From positions 10,217,184 through 10,281,183 of the forward strand of contig CM055097.1 in the NCBI GenBank assembly GCA_029204225.1: 64,000 nucleotides of DNA, given 5' to 3'. This DNA is from Diphasiastrum complanatum (lineage: Eukaryota; Streptophyta; Lycopodiopsida; Lycopodiales; Lycopodiaceae). The notes under the pieces are model-generated. The model saw only the letters and a program-made list of their open reading frames with translations. It ran no database searches and was not told the origin of the DNA. Shown here piece after piece: positions 53,821 to 62,719 of the stretch; within the stretch, counting starts at the first letter, position 1; each line of letters begins with the position of its first letter. Made by a program: the position numbers and the translations under genes.

Positions 53821-54917
53821 GTAAAAAAATTAGCCGAACTTCAATTACTTGAGGTAATGGCCATTGGGAGGGCCATTACCATAAATAATCCGGGACCCGA
53901 CATATTGAACATAACCAAACGAATTTAAAATTTTATTAAAACTTTTTTATGCCAATTTTTAACAAAATTTACTAATTTTATTCTCAAGGAATGACACCTT
54001 TTAGGAACATTATCCTGGCCTTTGCAAAGCCATGCTCAAAATTATGAAAGGTTTGTGCATGCGGTTGCCGGAAGCACTCATCATCACACGTATGAGATAG
54101 CTTTGGGGCAAGGTTCGGATGGGAAAGGGGCTATAACCCGGAATGCCATGACGGCCGCTGGCGGTATTGGCATGCACCTCCTCTCTTGGACGAAAGTAAG
54201 GCTAGGTAGCTAGGCCCCCCACCTCCCTCCACCTGCGCCTGCGCCTATAGGCTCAATAATAAGAAGAAGAAGCACAACCAGCAGCAGCAGCATCAGCATG
54301 CAATTTCGAAGCGGTCGCTGACGATCCTTCCTGCGCAGGCGCAAGAGCAAAGTGGAGCGATGCTTTCCAAGATGCAGGTCCGTATGGGAATGGCCTTTTG
54401 TTCTTATAATTGACAGGACGCGCAATTACAATATCTTTGCATTGTTTTATTCGGTTGGATTTCTGGTTGCAATCGTGCGGATTGAACATAGACTGCAAAT
54501 TCTCCCTAATCACAGTCGATGCTAATTCCAGCCGTAGCAGATGAGGAAACGCGAGCGTCGCTGTTTTTTGCTTGATCTGCATAGGTACCACAGGCGCTGT
54601 CTGTGTTCTGTTGCTATTAGGATATTTGTGCAGCAATTGAAGTCCTTTTATTCGATGCGGGGGGATTTTCTATGGCTGTTGTTGCTTAAGAAAAGTGATG
54701 TTAAAGCTTTAGTAGATTGATGCTAGTTTATTATTTGTTTGTAATCATTTGCGTTACATGCAATTGGTTGGATGCGACTCTACAGGGCCTTGCTGAGCTT
54801 GACAGGAAGAATTGATGTGCTTCATCTGTCGGTGGAAGATAATAGCCAAGTCTTCTTAGGTTTGGTTTGAAAGAGAGGACGAAGCTGCTTATATCAGCTT
54901 GCCAGGTTCATTGGGAT
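53821..54917. other. Spacer and possible 5' region of a host gene
   Basis: GC content rises after 54100, a CAGCAGCAGCA run lies near 54280, and the DNA looks less repetitive than its surroundings. No TE domain. It may be promoter and 5' UTR of the exon at 54918. Confidence 0.35.
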
Positions 54918-54971
54918 ATGGAAATGGACTGGAAAAAGCCTTATAATGTGTTGAGGGACTTATTTCCGCAG
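54918..54971 (+). CDS. Possible first coding exon of a host gene (CUE-like start)
   Basis: ATG at 54918 opens an 18-codon exon MEMDWKKPYNVLRDLFPQ that ends CCGCAG at a GTGAGA donor (54972). The pattern of a short first exon ending in ...LFPQ recalls plant proteins whose CUE-type ubiquitin-binding domain starts in this way and continues with VD.RIL.AVA. No such continuation was found in the next kilobases, so the next exon would lie beyond a long intron or has been lost. This is recognition from a very short piece and could be chance. Confidence 0.3.
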
Positions 54972-55971
54972 GTGAGAATGCATGAACTTTTTTATTTTCT
55001 TGAGCTATTGTGGAGATGCAAACATTAAGGGAGCATCGAATTTAAATCATGTAGGAAGCCATCCACTTCTATCCCAAGTCAGTAAATAGGCGTTAGCCGA
55101 ACCTACAGTTGGGTTAAGTAGAGCCACGTGGCTGGTGTAGTGGGATTTGGAAGCATTCTGTGTTGTCTACCGCTTTTCTGGCTTGGACTTCTGATAGTTT
55201 TGATAACACATCAATTCCAAATACAAAATAGATTCATTACTTCTTTTCCTGATTACAACCGCAGGCCTCACATGTTTGTACACAGATGAGAGATATGTCT
55301 ACCATACACAGAGTTGAGGGGCAAGTTTGTAGTCTTGAGGTGTTGGTGTTTAAATGTCTTTTGACTTCAGCTTTTGTACTTATGTCGAGTCAATTTTCCT
55401 TGTGAACAGTTTATTGCCATCGTGGCAGACATGCTATTCGATGTTAAAGTAAAAGGGATTAAGGGTGCAATTTCTTGCCAAGAAAGCTTGAGAAACTTAG
55501 CTATGGAAAACATTAAATACAAGGAGAACAACATAAGCACCTCACAACACCAAAAGTTAGAAGAAATGAATCACTAGTGAGAGAGAGGGCCTGGGTCCTC
55601 CCAAGTCCCTTGTGAGGCAAGCAGCTCATGTACATGCATGGAAAGTATAGGTGTCAACCAGTGAGCTACTTGGCCAAGTGGGCCACTTCGGTGAAGACAT
55701 CCTCCGACAAAGTATTAGCCTCAAGGTCTGCTCTGGAGTGCCTCCTAGAGAAAAAGGAGGTGATCTGAGTCAACAAGTCACAGTGTCCATACTGTGAATG
55801 TAGTGTGACTGGAGAATCATGGAAAAGACAATGATAACATCCCCTGATCTCATAATAAACAGGGCATTTTTGAATAGGAAGTGCTCCTTTGACTCCACCT
55901 TCCCCAATGCGCATATCTAGCAAAGTCTACTCATATGTGGAATGCCTTGGAAACGCCCAGTCTCCACATAT
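54972..55971. other. Gap or intron: no recognised gene
   Basis: Frames at 55374-55577 (plus) and 55666-55923 (minus) have no known motifs. Confidence 0.45.
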
Positions 55972-56483
55972 TGTTAGAGTTAAATTCACATTGTTACCCC
56001 TAATGTTGTCATTTAGGATTAATTAGGATTATTGGGCCATGCCCACGTGCTAATTCCATTCCAGGGCCCCTTAGAATCTAGTTAGAGTTAATATTCACAT
56101 TGTTACCCCTAATGTTGTCATTTAGGATTAATTAGGATTATTGGGCCATGCCTGCGTGCTAATTCCAGGGGCCCTTAGAATCTAGTTAGACTCACGTTCG
56201 AGATTCTAGTGCTTGATTTGGAGCACAAGTTTTGCTATAGATAGATGCTGGTGCTGTTACCATGTATAGAGACATGAATTAGGCAATTGCTTTTGCAATT
56301 GCTTTTGCTTTTAGCATCGACCAACGTCTATAAGTATGTAGTGCGCCCTAGCTCATTTGCAGTGGGACATAGTTGGAGTTTCTCATCACTTGTGTTCTCT
56401 CTCTCTCATGTGTTTGGCTATTGTTTCATCACAATAGGAATCTTGTTTTGGGTTACTTGTATGAGCAAGTCGGTTTTCTAACA
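55972..56483 (+). repeat. LTR with an internal 108-bp tandem duplication
   Basis: Starts TGTTAGAGTTAAATTC and ends TTTTCTAACA next to a primer-like site, 512 bp. The first 108 bp (55973-56080) are repeated in tandem (56081-56184) with few changes. No partner LTR or coding region was found. Confidence 0.7.
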
Positions 56484-56495
56484 TGGTATTAAAGC
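56484..56495 (+). promoter_or_regulatory. Degenerate primer-binding site
   Basis: TGGTATTAAAGC, two substitutions from TGGTATCAGAGC, directly after the LTR. Confidence 0.6.
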
Positions 56496-57886
56496 ATGGT
56501 TCAAGATTTGAGAGAACAAGGAGGTACTCAACGAATGGAGTCAATCATCACATGCATATTGATTCGACCATCTTCGAGGTAGTTATGGACTTGGCTCATT
56601 ACATTCGCCATGTCCATTTACATTTACTTTACTTTATGCATAGGCAGGCTTTGGGCCCTTTTTTATTCATTATTTGACATTTAGACTATATGGTTGGCCT
56701 TGGGTCCTATTATTGACATTTAGACCATATTATTGGCCTTGGGCCCTATGATTCACTATATTGGTTATTTGGTCATATTACTGAGAGTGGGGGCCTTCTT
56801 GGAGGGTGCACTATTTTCCCTCTTAGTTTGGCCCTAGCCACTGGAAGCTTCCTTTTAGGGCTTCCTCTTGGCTATAAGTAGGGATTCTGTGTCATTTGTT
56901 ACTTGGCTTATGATATGATCTCCTTCTTTAGTCTCTTTAAGCTTTCTCTCTCCTGCTTTTTAGGGTTAAGTCTTGCTTATGTGATGCTTTCATAGACTAA
57001 ATCTAGATCAGCCGTGGCTACGTTCATAACTGAGGTGCCCCTAGCCAGCTCTCAAGTTCGATCTTCATCAACAACGGTGGCAGCTTTGTGAGAAGATCTA
57101 GTGCTACAAGGAGAAGGGTTGTGCTGCAAGAGGAGATTATGAAATCTGCCTCAGATCTCAGGTTGCTGTAGGACAACAAAGCATGGAGACAACATTGTTA
57201 TGAGCACAACGAAATCTTCTGGGAGAAGGTTGGATCGTCGAAGAAGAGTTTAGACCTGATCACTGGCTTGTTTGCAGGTCTAAATAGAGTTTGTTGATGG
57301 AATCACTGCTACAGATTGTTGACAAACCTGTTTGCTGGCTGCCTACTATATACTGTTTTCTGCCTATTATTCGTTGCCTGCAGATAGTTGTTGACTGATT
57401 GCTGAGCTGGATGGCTGGAATCAGATCGTTGGCTGAACCTGATCGCGGCTGTATCTGATTGTTGTCTAAGTTTGTATACTGAGCTTGGAACACTATTTGA
57501 TCAAATCACTGTTGCCTACAGATCGCTGCTTGCTGTTCTCTGTTCGCTGGATCAGTGAACCAGATCAGATCGCTACTGTCTATTGCAGACCTGTTCATTG
57601 GAATTGAAGAACGTTGTATAAGTTTGGTTTCTATTTAAGTCATAGTAGCTTGGTTATGTGGTAGAACCTTTCTTGTCTATCTGAACTAATATCACTTGAG
57701 ATTTATGGTTAATTGAAGAGATTGTTTGCTGTGGTTGTCAAGTAATTCGTGGATATCATCTAAGTCATAGTTGATTGTTCATGTGGTGGTACCAAGTGAG
57801 ATCAATTCTTCTAGGAAGATCTGTTTTGAGTTGGAGAAAAGTTGTTTCTTCAAGTTATTGAATTTATCCAACTGTCATGTGGTAGA
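56496..57886. other. Gap with short repeats, no gene
   Basis: ATTTAGACTATAT/CATATTATTGGCCTTGGG phrases repeat at 56670-56760. Many GATCGCTG/GATCGTTG variants occur at 57300-57600. The phrase CATGTGGTAGAA or a close variant recurs at about 57655, 57780 and 57877. No domain found. Confidence 0.45.
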
Positions 57887-57986
57887 AGTACCTTCTCGAG
57901 GCATGGTTACATTTCCTGGAATGCTGCTCTGTTAGACCTAGCAGAGCAACATTTCAGGAAATATAACCATGCCTCAAGAAGGTACT
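57887..57986. repeat. Foldback (inverted repeat), 48-bp arms, 4-bp loop
   Basis: 57887-57934 and 57939-57986 are reverse complements with five differences, separated by GACC. The outermost bases are AGTACCTTCT and AGAAGGTACT. A transcript across it would form one long hairpin. It is not part of an identified element. Confidence 0.92.
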
Positions 57987-58013
57987 GGCGTTCACTTAGA
58001 GATGGATCTGAAC

Positions 58014-58332
58014 ACGAGCAAATATCTACCAAGGCTATTCGGTAGCATAAATCGAAATCAAGCATAGCTTGAGCAGCTTGTATTCTTTTTCTTTGAACCT
58101 TTAGATCATCCTTCAGAGAGGGCAAATCTCTACCAGGAGAGTTGGATGACCTAGAATAGGAGGACTTTAGTTGATCGTGAAGTTTGCCTAGCTCCAAAAG
58201 CTCTGTGTCCAACACCTTTCTGTGCGACTCAATCTGTTCTTTCGATGTTACTTTAGCTTTGAAGCTTCGCTTTAGTAACAGTAGCCTACTTTTGGCTGTT
58301 GCCAAAGTTTTTTGGAAGCCTTGGCATAATCT

Positions 58333-58401
<69 letters not shown>

Positions 58402-58468
58402 CAAGAAGAGCAAGCATCTGTGTCAGGCATTGCATTCTGAGAGGTAAATATGAAATAACATACCTAGC
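58014..58468 (-). pseudogene. Coiled-coil gene fragment between 17-bp direct repeats
   Basis: Minus strand, roughly 58330-58040: FQKTLATAKSRLLLLKRSFK, KVTSKEQIESHRKVLDTELL, ELGKLHDQLKSSYSRSS and LKDDLKVQRKRIQAAQAM, a charged helical sequence with coiled-coil character and no recognised family. The block is bordered by identical TAGAGATGGATCTGAAC copies (57997-58013 and 58469-58485). A CT repeat (58334-58399) interrupts it. It may be a captured exon of a host gene, or one exon of a larger gene. Confidence 0.45.
58334..58399. repeat. (CT)n microsatellite
   Basis: About 33 CT units. Confidence 0.95.
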
Positions 58469-58639
58469 TAGAGATGGATCTGAACCTTTTTCATTTTTTT
58501 TAACCGGAGGGGACAGGCAGTCGCCGTCCACCCCCCGATAATTAATTCCGGGGGGGGGGGTAGGGCCAGGAAAATTTATTTTAATTGTTTTTGGGCATGT
58601 GGGAGCGAGCGGGGAGGGGCCTGTATTCTTAAAAAAAAA

Positions 58640-59090
58640 AGAAAAATTGCTCCCAAGGTGGACATGTCCACCCTAGACGCACCCTGGGCGCGTCCACGCT
58701 CGGATGCGTCCGGGGGTGGGCGCGTCCAGGGTGGGCGCACATTTTTTTAAATTTTTTTTCTTAGTGTATTTTTTATTTTAAAAAAAAAATGGACGCACTA
58801 GACCCGGCGCCCAGGGGTCGAACGCGGACGCGTTAATATATATATATCTAAGGTGGCGGACCCCAGACGTGCGTTCGCGTCCGCGTCCGAATGCGGACAT
58901 GCTAGGGGTGCGTCCGGGTCCCCGGACGCGTCCGCTTTTTTTTTAATAATTTTTTTTGATTTTTTATGTTAAAACAAAATAAAAAAAAATATGGACGCGT
59001 CCGACCCCGCGTCCGGGGGTTGGACGCGTCCGGGTTCGGACGCTGAACGCGGAAGCGGAATGCCCGCATCCGGCCTGGACCCTCATGTCT
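58640..59090. repeat. GC-rich block of GGACGCGTCC palindromes with A/T runs
   Basis: GACGCGTCC, GGGCGCGTCC and GGACGCGTCCG recur more than ten times between poly-T and poly-A runs (58741-58800, 58937-58993). Base composition is unlike anything around it. No ORF of note. Confidence 0.8.
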
Positions 59091-59195
59091 GAATTATATA
59101 TATATATATATATTATAATCTAAATTTCCCGCCCCCCTCACTTCATCTCTCTCGTTTTCTGCCCTGCCATCGTTGTTGTCCGCGCCCTCATTGCG

Positions 59196-59303
59196 CCCTG
59201 TCTTCGCCCTGCCTTCGCCCTGCCTTCGCCCTGCCTTCGCCCACAGACACGTGGTTTGCCCCGCCCTCCCAACACAGACACGTGGTTTGCCCCGCCCTCC
59301 CAA
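59196..59303. repeat. Two small minisatellites
   Basis: An 11-bp unit (CTGCCTTCGCC) repeated four to five times is followed by two tandem copies of a 31-bp unit beginning CACAGACACGTGGTTTGCCC. Confidence 0.85.
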
Positions 59304-59552
59304 TTATGCTGCTGCACCCATCCCTGCCAGTGCATCCCATTCTCCAGCCTGTCGCGTCATCATCCATTCTCGTCTCAGTTGGTGCACCATGATGGAGGTC
59401 CACTACCTATCGCCCAGCAGGGAGAGTTCTTAGGCAGCAGACTATTCGCGGTGCCCATCAGCCGCGCATGGACAGAGAGGCCACACAGGCCGTGGCCAGT
59501 TTGATTTATGAACTGAACCTTCCATTTGCCATCACCGACTCTGAGCCCTTCA
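59304..59552 (+). pseudogene. hAT transposase fragment, plus strand
   Basis: Homologous, in opposite orientation, to the hAT copy at 61166-62314. It shares CATGGACAGAGAGGCCACA and TTTGCCATCACCGACTCTGA. It encodes the conserved ELNLPFAITDSEPFRR just before the DUF659 domain and stops there at GAAGGGCA. Here the frame is intact across the site where the other copy has an 8-bp duplication. Confidence 0.7.
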
Positions 59553-59858
59553 GAAGGGCAATAAATGACTATGCTAAAGTTAATCCATAGGTTACTTTGA
59601 CCCAAAAGGTTGAGATTTGTGTAACCATGGGTATTTAGTTATTTAGGCCATGTTAAGTTTGTCTTTATTTATGATGGACCCAATTTTGGTCATGTACTGA
59701 CTCGTGGGTCCTTAGAGGTCTAATTTGGTTTAGGGGCCCCTATCTTGACTTTTGGGGGTGCCCTACATTCAGTAAGTAGGTAGAGTACATATTGGCTTAT
59801 TGTGTCACATTTTTCAGTTTGTTTGGCTAAGCATTGCTCTTCGTAACTTGTGTTGCTG

Positions 59859-59861
<3 letters not shown>

Positions 59862-59896
<35 letters not shown>
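59862..59896. repeat. (CT)n microsatellite
   Basis: About 17 CT units, in the probable LTR just before the primer site at 59956. Confidence 0.93.
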
Positions 59897-59898
<2 letters not shown>

Positions 59899-59955
59899 GA
59901 GGAGGGCGCCCAGCCTCTTCTCTCTTTTGTCTTGTGGAGATTGATTGCTACATCT

Positions 59956-59967
59956 TGGTATTAGAGC
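59956..59967 (+). promoter_or_regulatory. Primer-binding site of a plus-strand copia
   Basis: TGGTATTAGAGC, one base from the tRNA-Met site, about 620 bases before a copia gag start. The LTR upstream (some 59600-59952) has no defined left edge. Confidence 0.7.
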
Positions 59968-60574
59968 TACCGGACCTGCAACAAGCTTGTATGTTGGCGC
60001 CCTATTAGAAGAGGAGCTACTCTACTTTTTGTTTTGAAATTTCAGCATCCTGCTGATTTTTCCAAGTGGAGTTTGGATCAGCTTTTTTGTCTCTTTTCAG
60101 GTTGAAGGAGGGCGCCCATCATAGATCTTGAGGAGCAATTTTTGGTGCCCGAAAATCAGCATCTCAAATCTGATTTTTTTGCAGCTAGTTTTCAGCAAGT
60201 TTTGTTTGGAGGAGGGCGCCCAAAAATCTGCTTTTGATTTGGGGTTTTGGAGCCTTCTTATCTTGCTTTTTTTCAGGTTGCAGTTGTGAAGGAGGGCGCC
60301 CAATATTCAGCATACCCTATTGTGGGTTAGGGCAAATTTGTGGCTGGAAAATTGCAGATTTTCAGCAAGCGAAGCTAACCTAATTTTCAAGAAGCTGGTT
60401 TTTTGTGCAGAAAAACAGCCATCTACCCATCATCTTTGGGCACTTTGGTCACAGATTGGAAGACATCTTGTGCTCTTATTTTCAGCTCATTGTTTGGTGC
60501 AAATTTTTGAGTAGATTTGGCTTTGGAAAGGCTCTCTTTCCTATCTACTACAAGCTGAAATTCTGTTGGAGGTA
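59968..60574 (+). other. Copia leader with repeated GGAGGGCGCCCA
   Basis: The palindromic core GGGCGCCC, mostly as GGAGGGCGCCCA, occurs near 59903, 60109, 60217 and 60293, with a variant GGCGCCC near 59996. Three copies lie in leader DNA before gag. The sequence is otherwise T-rich and non-coding. Confidence 0.7.
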
Positions 60575-60880
60575 ATGGCTGAAAAATCGGAAGCTATCGG
60601 TTCTTTGTTTAGTGAAGATCGGTTGGATGGCACAAACTACTCCTTGTGGAGTTACATGATGAAGAATCTTCTCATAGCGAAAGGGCTGTGGGATTTGGTC
60701 AATGGTGATGAGGAAAGGCCTCCTTCTTTGGTACCTACTACACCTCGTGGATCATCATCATCATCATCTTCTGCATCTTTGGAAGAACAAAAGAAGTGGG
60801 ATAGAAGGGATGCACAAGCACTTGCGGTGAAAAGATCTATCTTACCTCATATTAGATCTTGTAAGACATCTAAAGAGCCC
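60575..60880 (+). pseudogene. Copia gag N-terminus, truncated
   Basis: MAEKSEAIGSLFSEDRLDGT, then NYSLWSYMMKNLLIAKGLWD, a Ser-rich insert, and DAQALAVKRSILPHIRS: the start of a copia gag. ATG 60575 is chosen because the domain begins there. It is intact for about 100 codons and then runs into a family C LTR fragment, which supplies a meaningless end to the ORF. Confidence 0.85.
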
Positions 60881-61165
60881 AATAGGTATACTTATACCCT
60901 CCAAGGCCCATGCACCACTAGTAGTGCACTATGACACCTCACTGGACACCTCTGCAGCCTATCTGAGCCACGTCATCCAGTTCTCCAATGACTCACTGAT
61001 AGACCCATATAAATCCACCATCATGAGTTTAGGCCTATAGCCATTAATAATGACCATGTATACATAAGGGCCCCAATTCCCTTATAGTCACAATTAACTT
61101 ACAGGTTGTTGGTCTATCGATCCCTAGCGTGGACACGCTAACCGAGACCAGTCATGGGCATGACA
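60881..61165 (-). repeat. Family C LTR fragment
   Basis: Minus-oriented match to the first 285 bp or so of the family C LTR, with its true terminus GGGCATGACA at 61165. The other end is cut at CCCAATAGGTATAC against the copia gag. It contains the same ACTGGACACCTCT site that copia B used as target in its own copy. Confidence 0.88.
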
Positions 61166-62314
61166 GGGGGTATAAACGATGTGAGGGAACTCGGCTTCTA
61201 GCAGGTACCCATCTGAACGCAGTTGGTGTCATCGTCCGTCACCACCGTAACGACATACCCCAGCCTATGGACAGGATGGAAGACCTGATGACATCAAACA
61301 TGAACTCTGCAGATATGACTCTCCCCCCCTACTGCAATCCACGGCCCTCAAAAACTGTGCGCCCATGCAGCTGGAGACCAAGATGTTGAGGATCGGCCTC
61401 ATCCTGACATCAGTCCAGCCATCGGACATGATGCTGCAACCGTATGTGGCCCAGTGCCAGCGTAGAGGCTCAGCCTCTCTAGACAAAGACTCGACCCTAT
61501 CTCTCAGCATGTGTGTGCGGACAACCTCTGAACTAGGGACTCTTCAGCTAGGGCTGACAGACTGTGCAAGGCGGAATGCCCTTCTGAAGGGCTCAGAGTC
61601 GGTGATGGCAAATGGAAGGTTTAGCTCATAAATCAAACTGGCAAACTGGCCACGACCTCTGTGGCCTCTCTGTCCATGTGCGGCTGATGGGCGCCACGAA
61701 TGGTCTGCTGCCTAGGAACTCTCCCTGCTGGGCGACGGGTAGTGGACCTCCAGCATGGTGCACCAACTGTGACGGGAATGGATGATGACGCGACAGGTTG
61801 GGCACTAGGGGATGCATCGGCTGTAGACGTGGAATGGGGAGAATGGGATGCACTGGCATGGATGGGTGCAGCAGCATAAGAGGGATGCACTGGAGGGGCA
61901 ACATCTCGCATGGGATACGAAAACTGCTGGCTAGGGATGTCATCCGGATGGGAAGGGAGGGAGGAAGGGATCTCCTCAGCATCCTCGAAGGCCTCGTCAC
62001 CCTCATCCTGGACCTGCTCGGGTGGTGGAGAGTCCATGAGAAAATAGTAAATTGGGTGCGTGCGAGCAACAGGAGGTGGCGGTGGAACCGCAGTGGCAAC
62101 TGGCGGATGCGAGGGGATGGGTTCCACCGGAATGGGTGCAGATGGGGGTGCGTGCGGCGGAACCATCTGAGGGGGATGAGTGGCAGTGGGACGGGACGAG
62201 GATGCACTCCCTCTCCTCGTGCGTGCCAGCCAAGCAGTCAGCAACTCTAAGGAGCGGTACAAAACCGGAGAACACCCTCCAAAATGGTGTTCTCCCCCGC
62301 CACCAGACGTGGCC
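61166..62314 (-). pseudogene. hAT transposase with DUF659 domain
   Basis: Minus strand. A long Pro/Ser/Ala-rich N-terminal region (62310-61640) leads to HMDREATEVVASL. An 8-bp duplication (CCAGTTTG) then shifts the frame. DUF659 follows: LRWHWATYGCSIMSDGWTDV, RPILNILVSSCMGAQFLRAV, then after further shifts VVTVVTDDDTNCVQMG and FPHIVYTP, where it is cut by the family C LTR. The zinc BED domain and C-terminal dimerisation region are absent. In live elements this family cuts and pastes DNA with 8-bp target duplications. Confidence 0.82.
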
Positions 62315-62316
62315 TG

Positions 62317-62719
62317 TGTCAGATTTGTGATACAAATTCTAAATGAAGATACTAGTCCTACTAGCACTCACACAAAACCAAGCATAGAGAGAATTCAGAT
62401 CATAGGAGAATTGAGTGGAATAGTTGTGGTGGGGCGCCAGCCTTCTTATATAGTTTCTCTAATGATTGATAAAAGCTAATGAGCCTAAAGTAAATAGCAA
62501 AATAGAAAAAGCTATTTACTATTAATACTACCTATGTATTGTAAGAACCAAAAATGAACTTTTAAGTACTAAATAGATCCTAATCTATTTGTAGTGCACC
62601 CACCGACATGCATAAGCCTTAAAAATGAATTTACTATAAATAGAATGGCCCCTAAAAATAGCACGCAGGCATGGCCAAACTATCATTAAGGGGTATTAAA
62701 TAAACATTAATTCCTAACA
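62317..62719 (-). repeat. 3' LTR of the right-hand copia
   Basis: Minus strand, from TGTTAGGAATTAATG (62719) to about ...CAAATCTGACACA (62315-62317), roughly 403 bp, abutting the hAT fragment. The partner LTR lies outside the window. Confidence 0.75.

Noticed and set aside
53125-53928. Several 100-200 codon ORFs rich in Arg/Glu/Gly or Ser/Leu/Pro
   Set aside because: By-products of a homopurine tract without stops; no domain and low complexity throughout.
57907-58413. A 168-codon ORF taken as one protein including the Arg-Glu run
   Set aside because: The N-terminal Arg-Glu run is the CT microsatellite on the other strand and the C-terminal part reads across the foldback; only the middle coiled-coil segment looks like genuine coding sequence.
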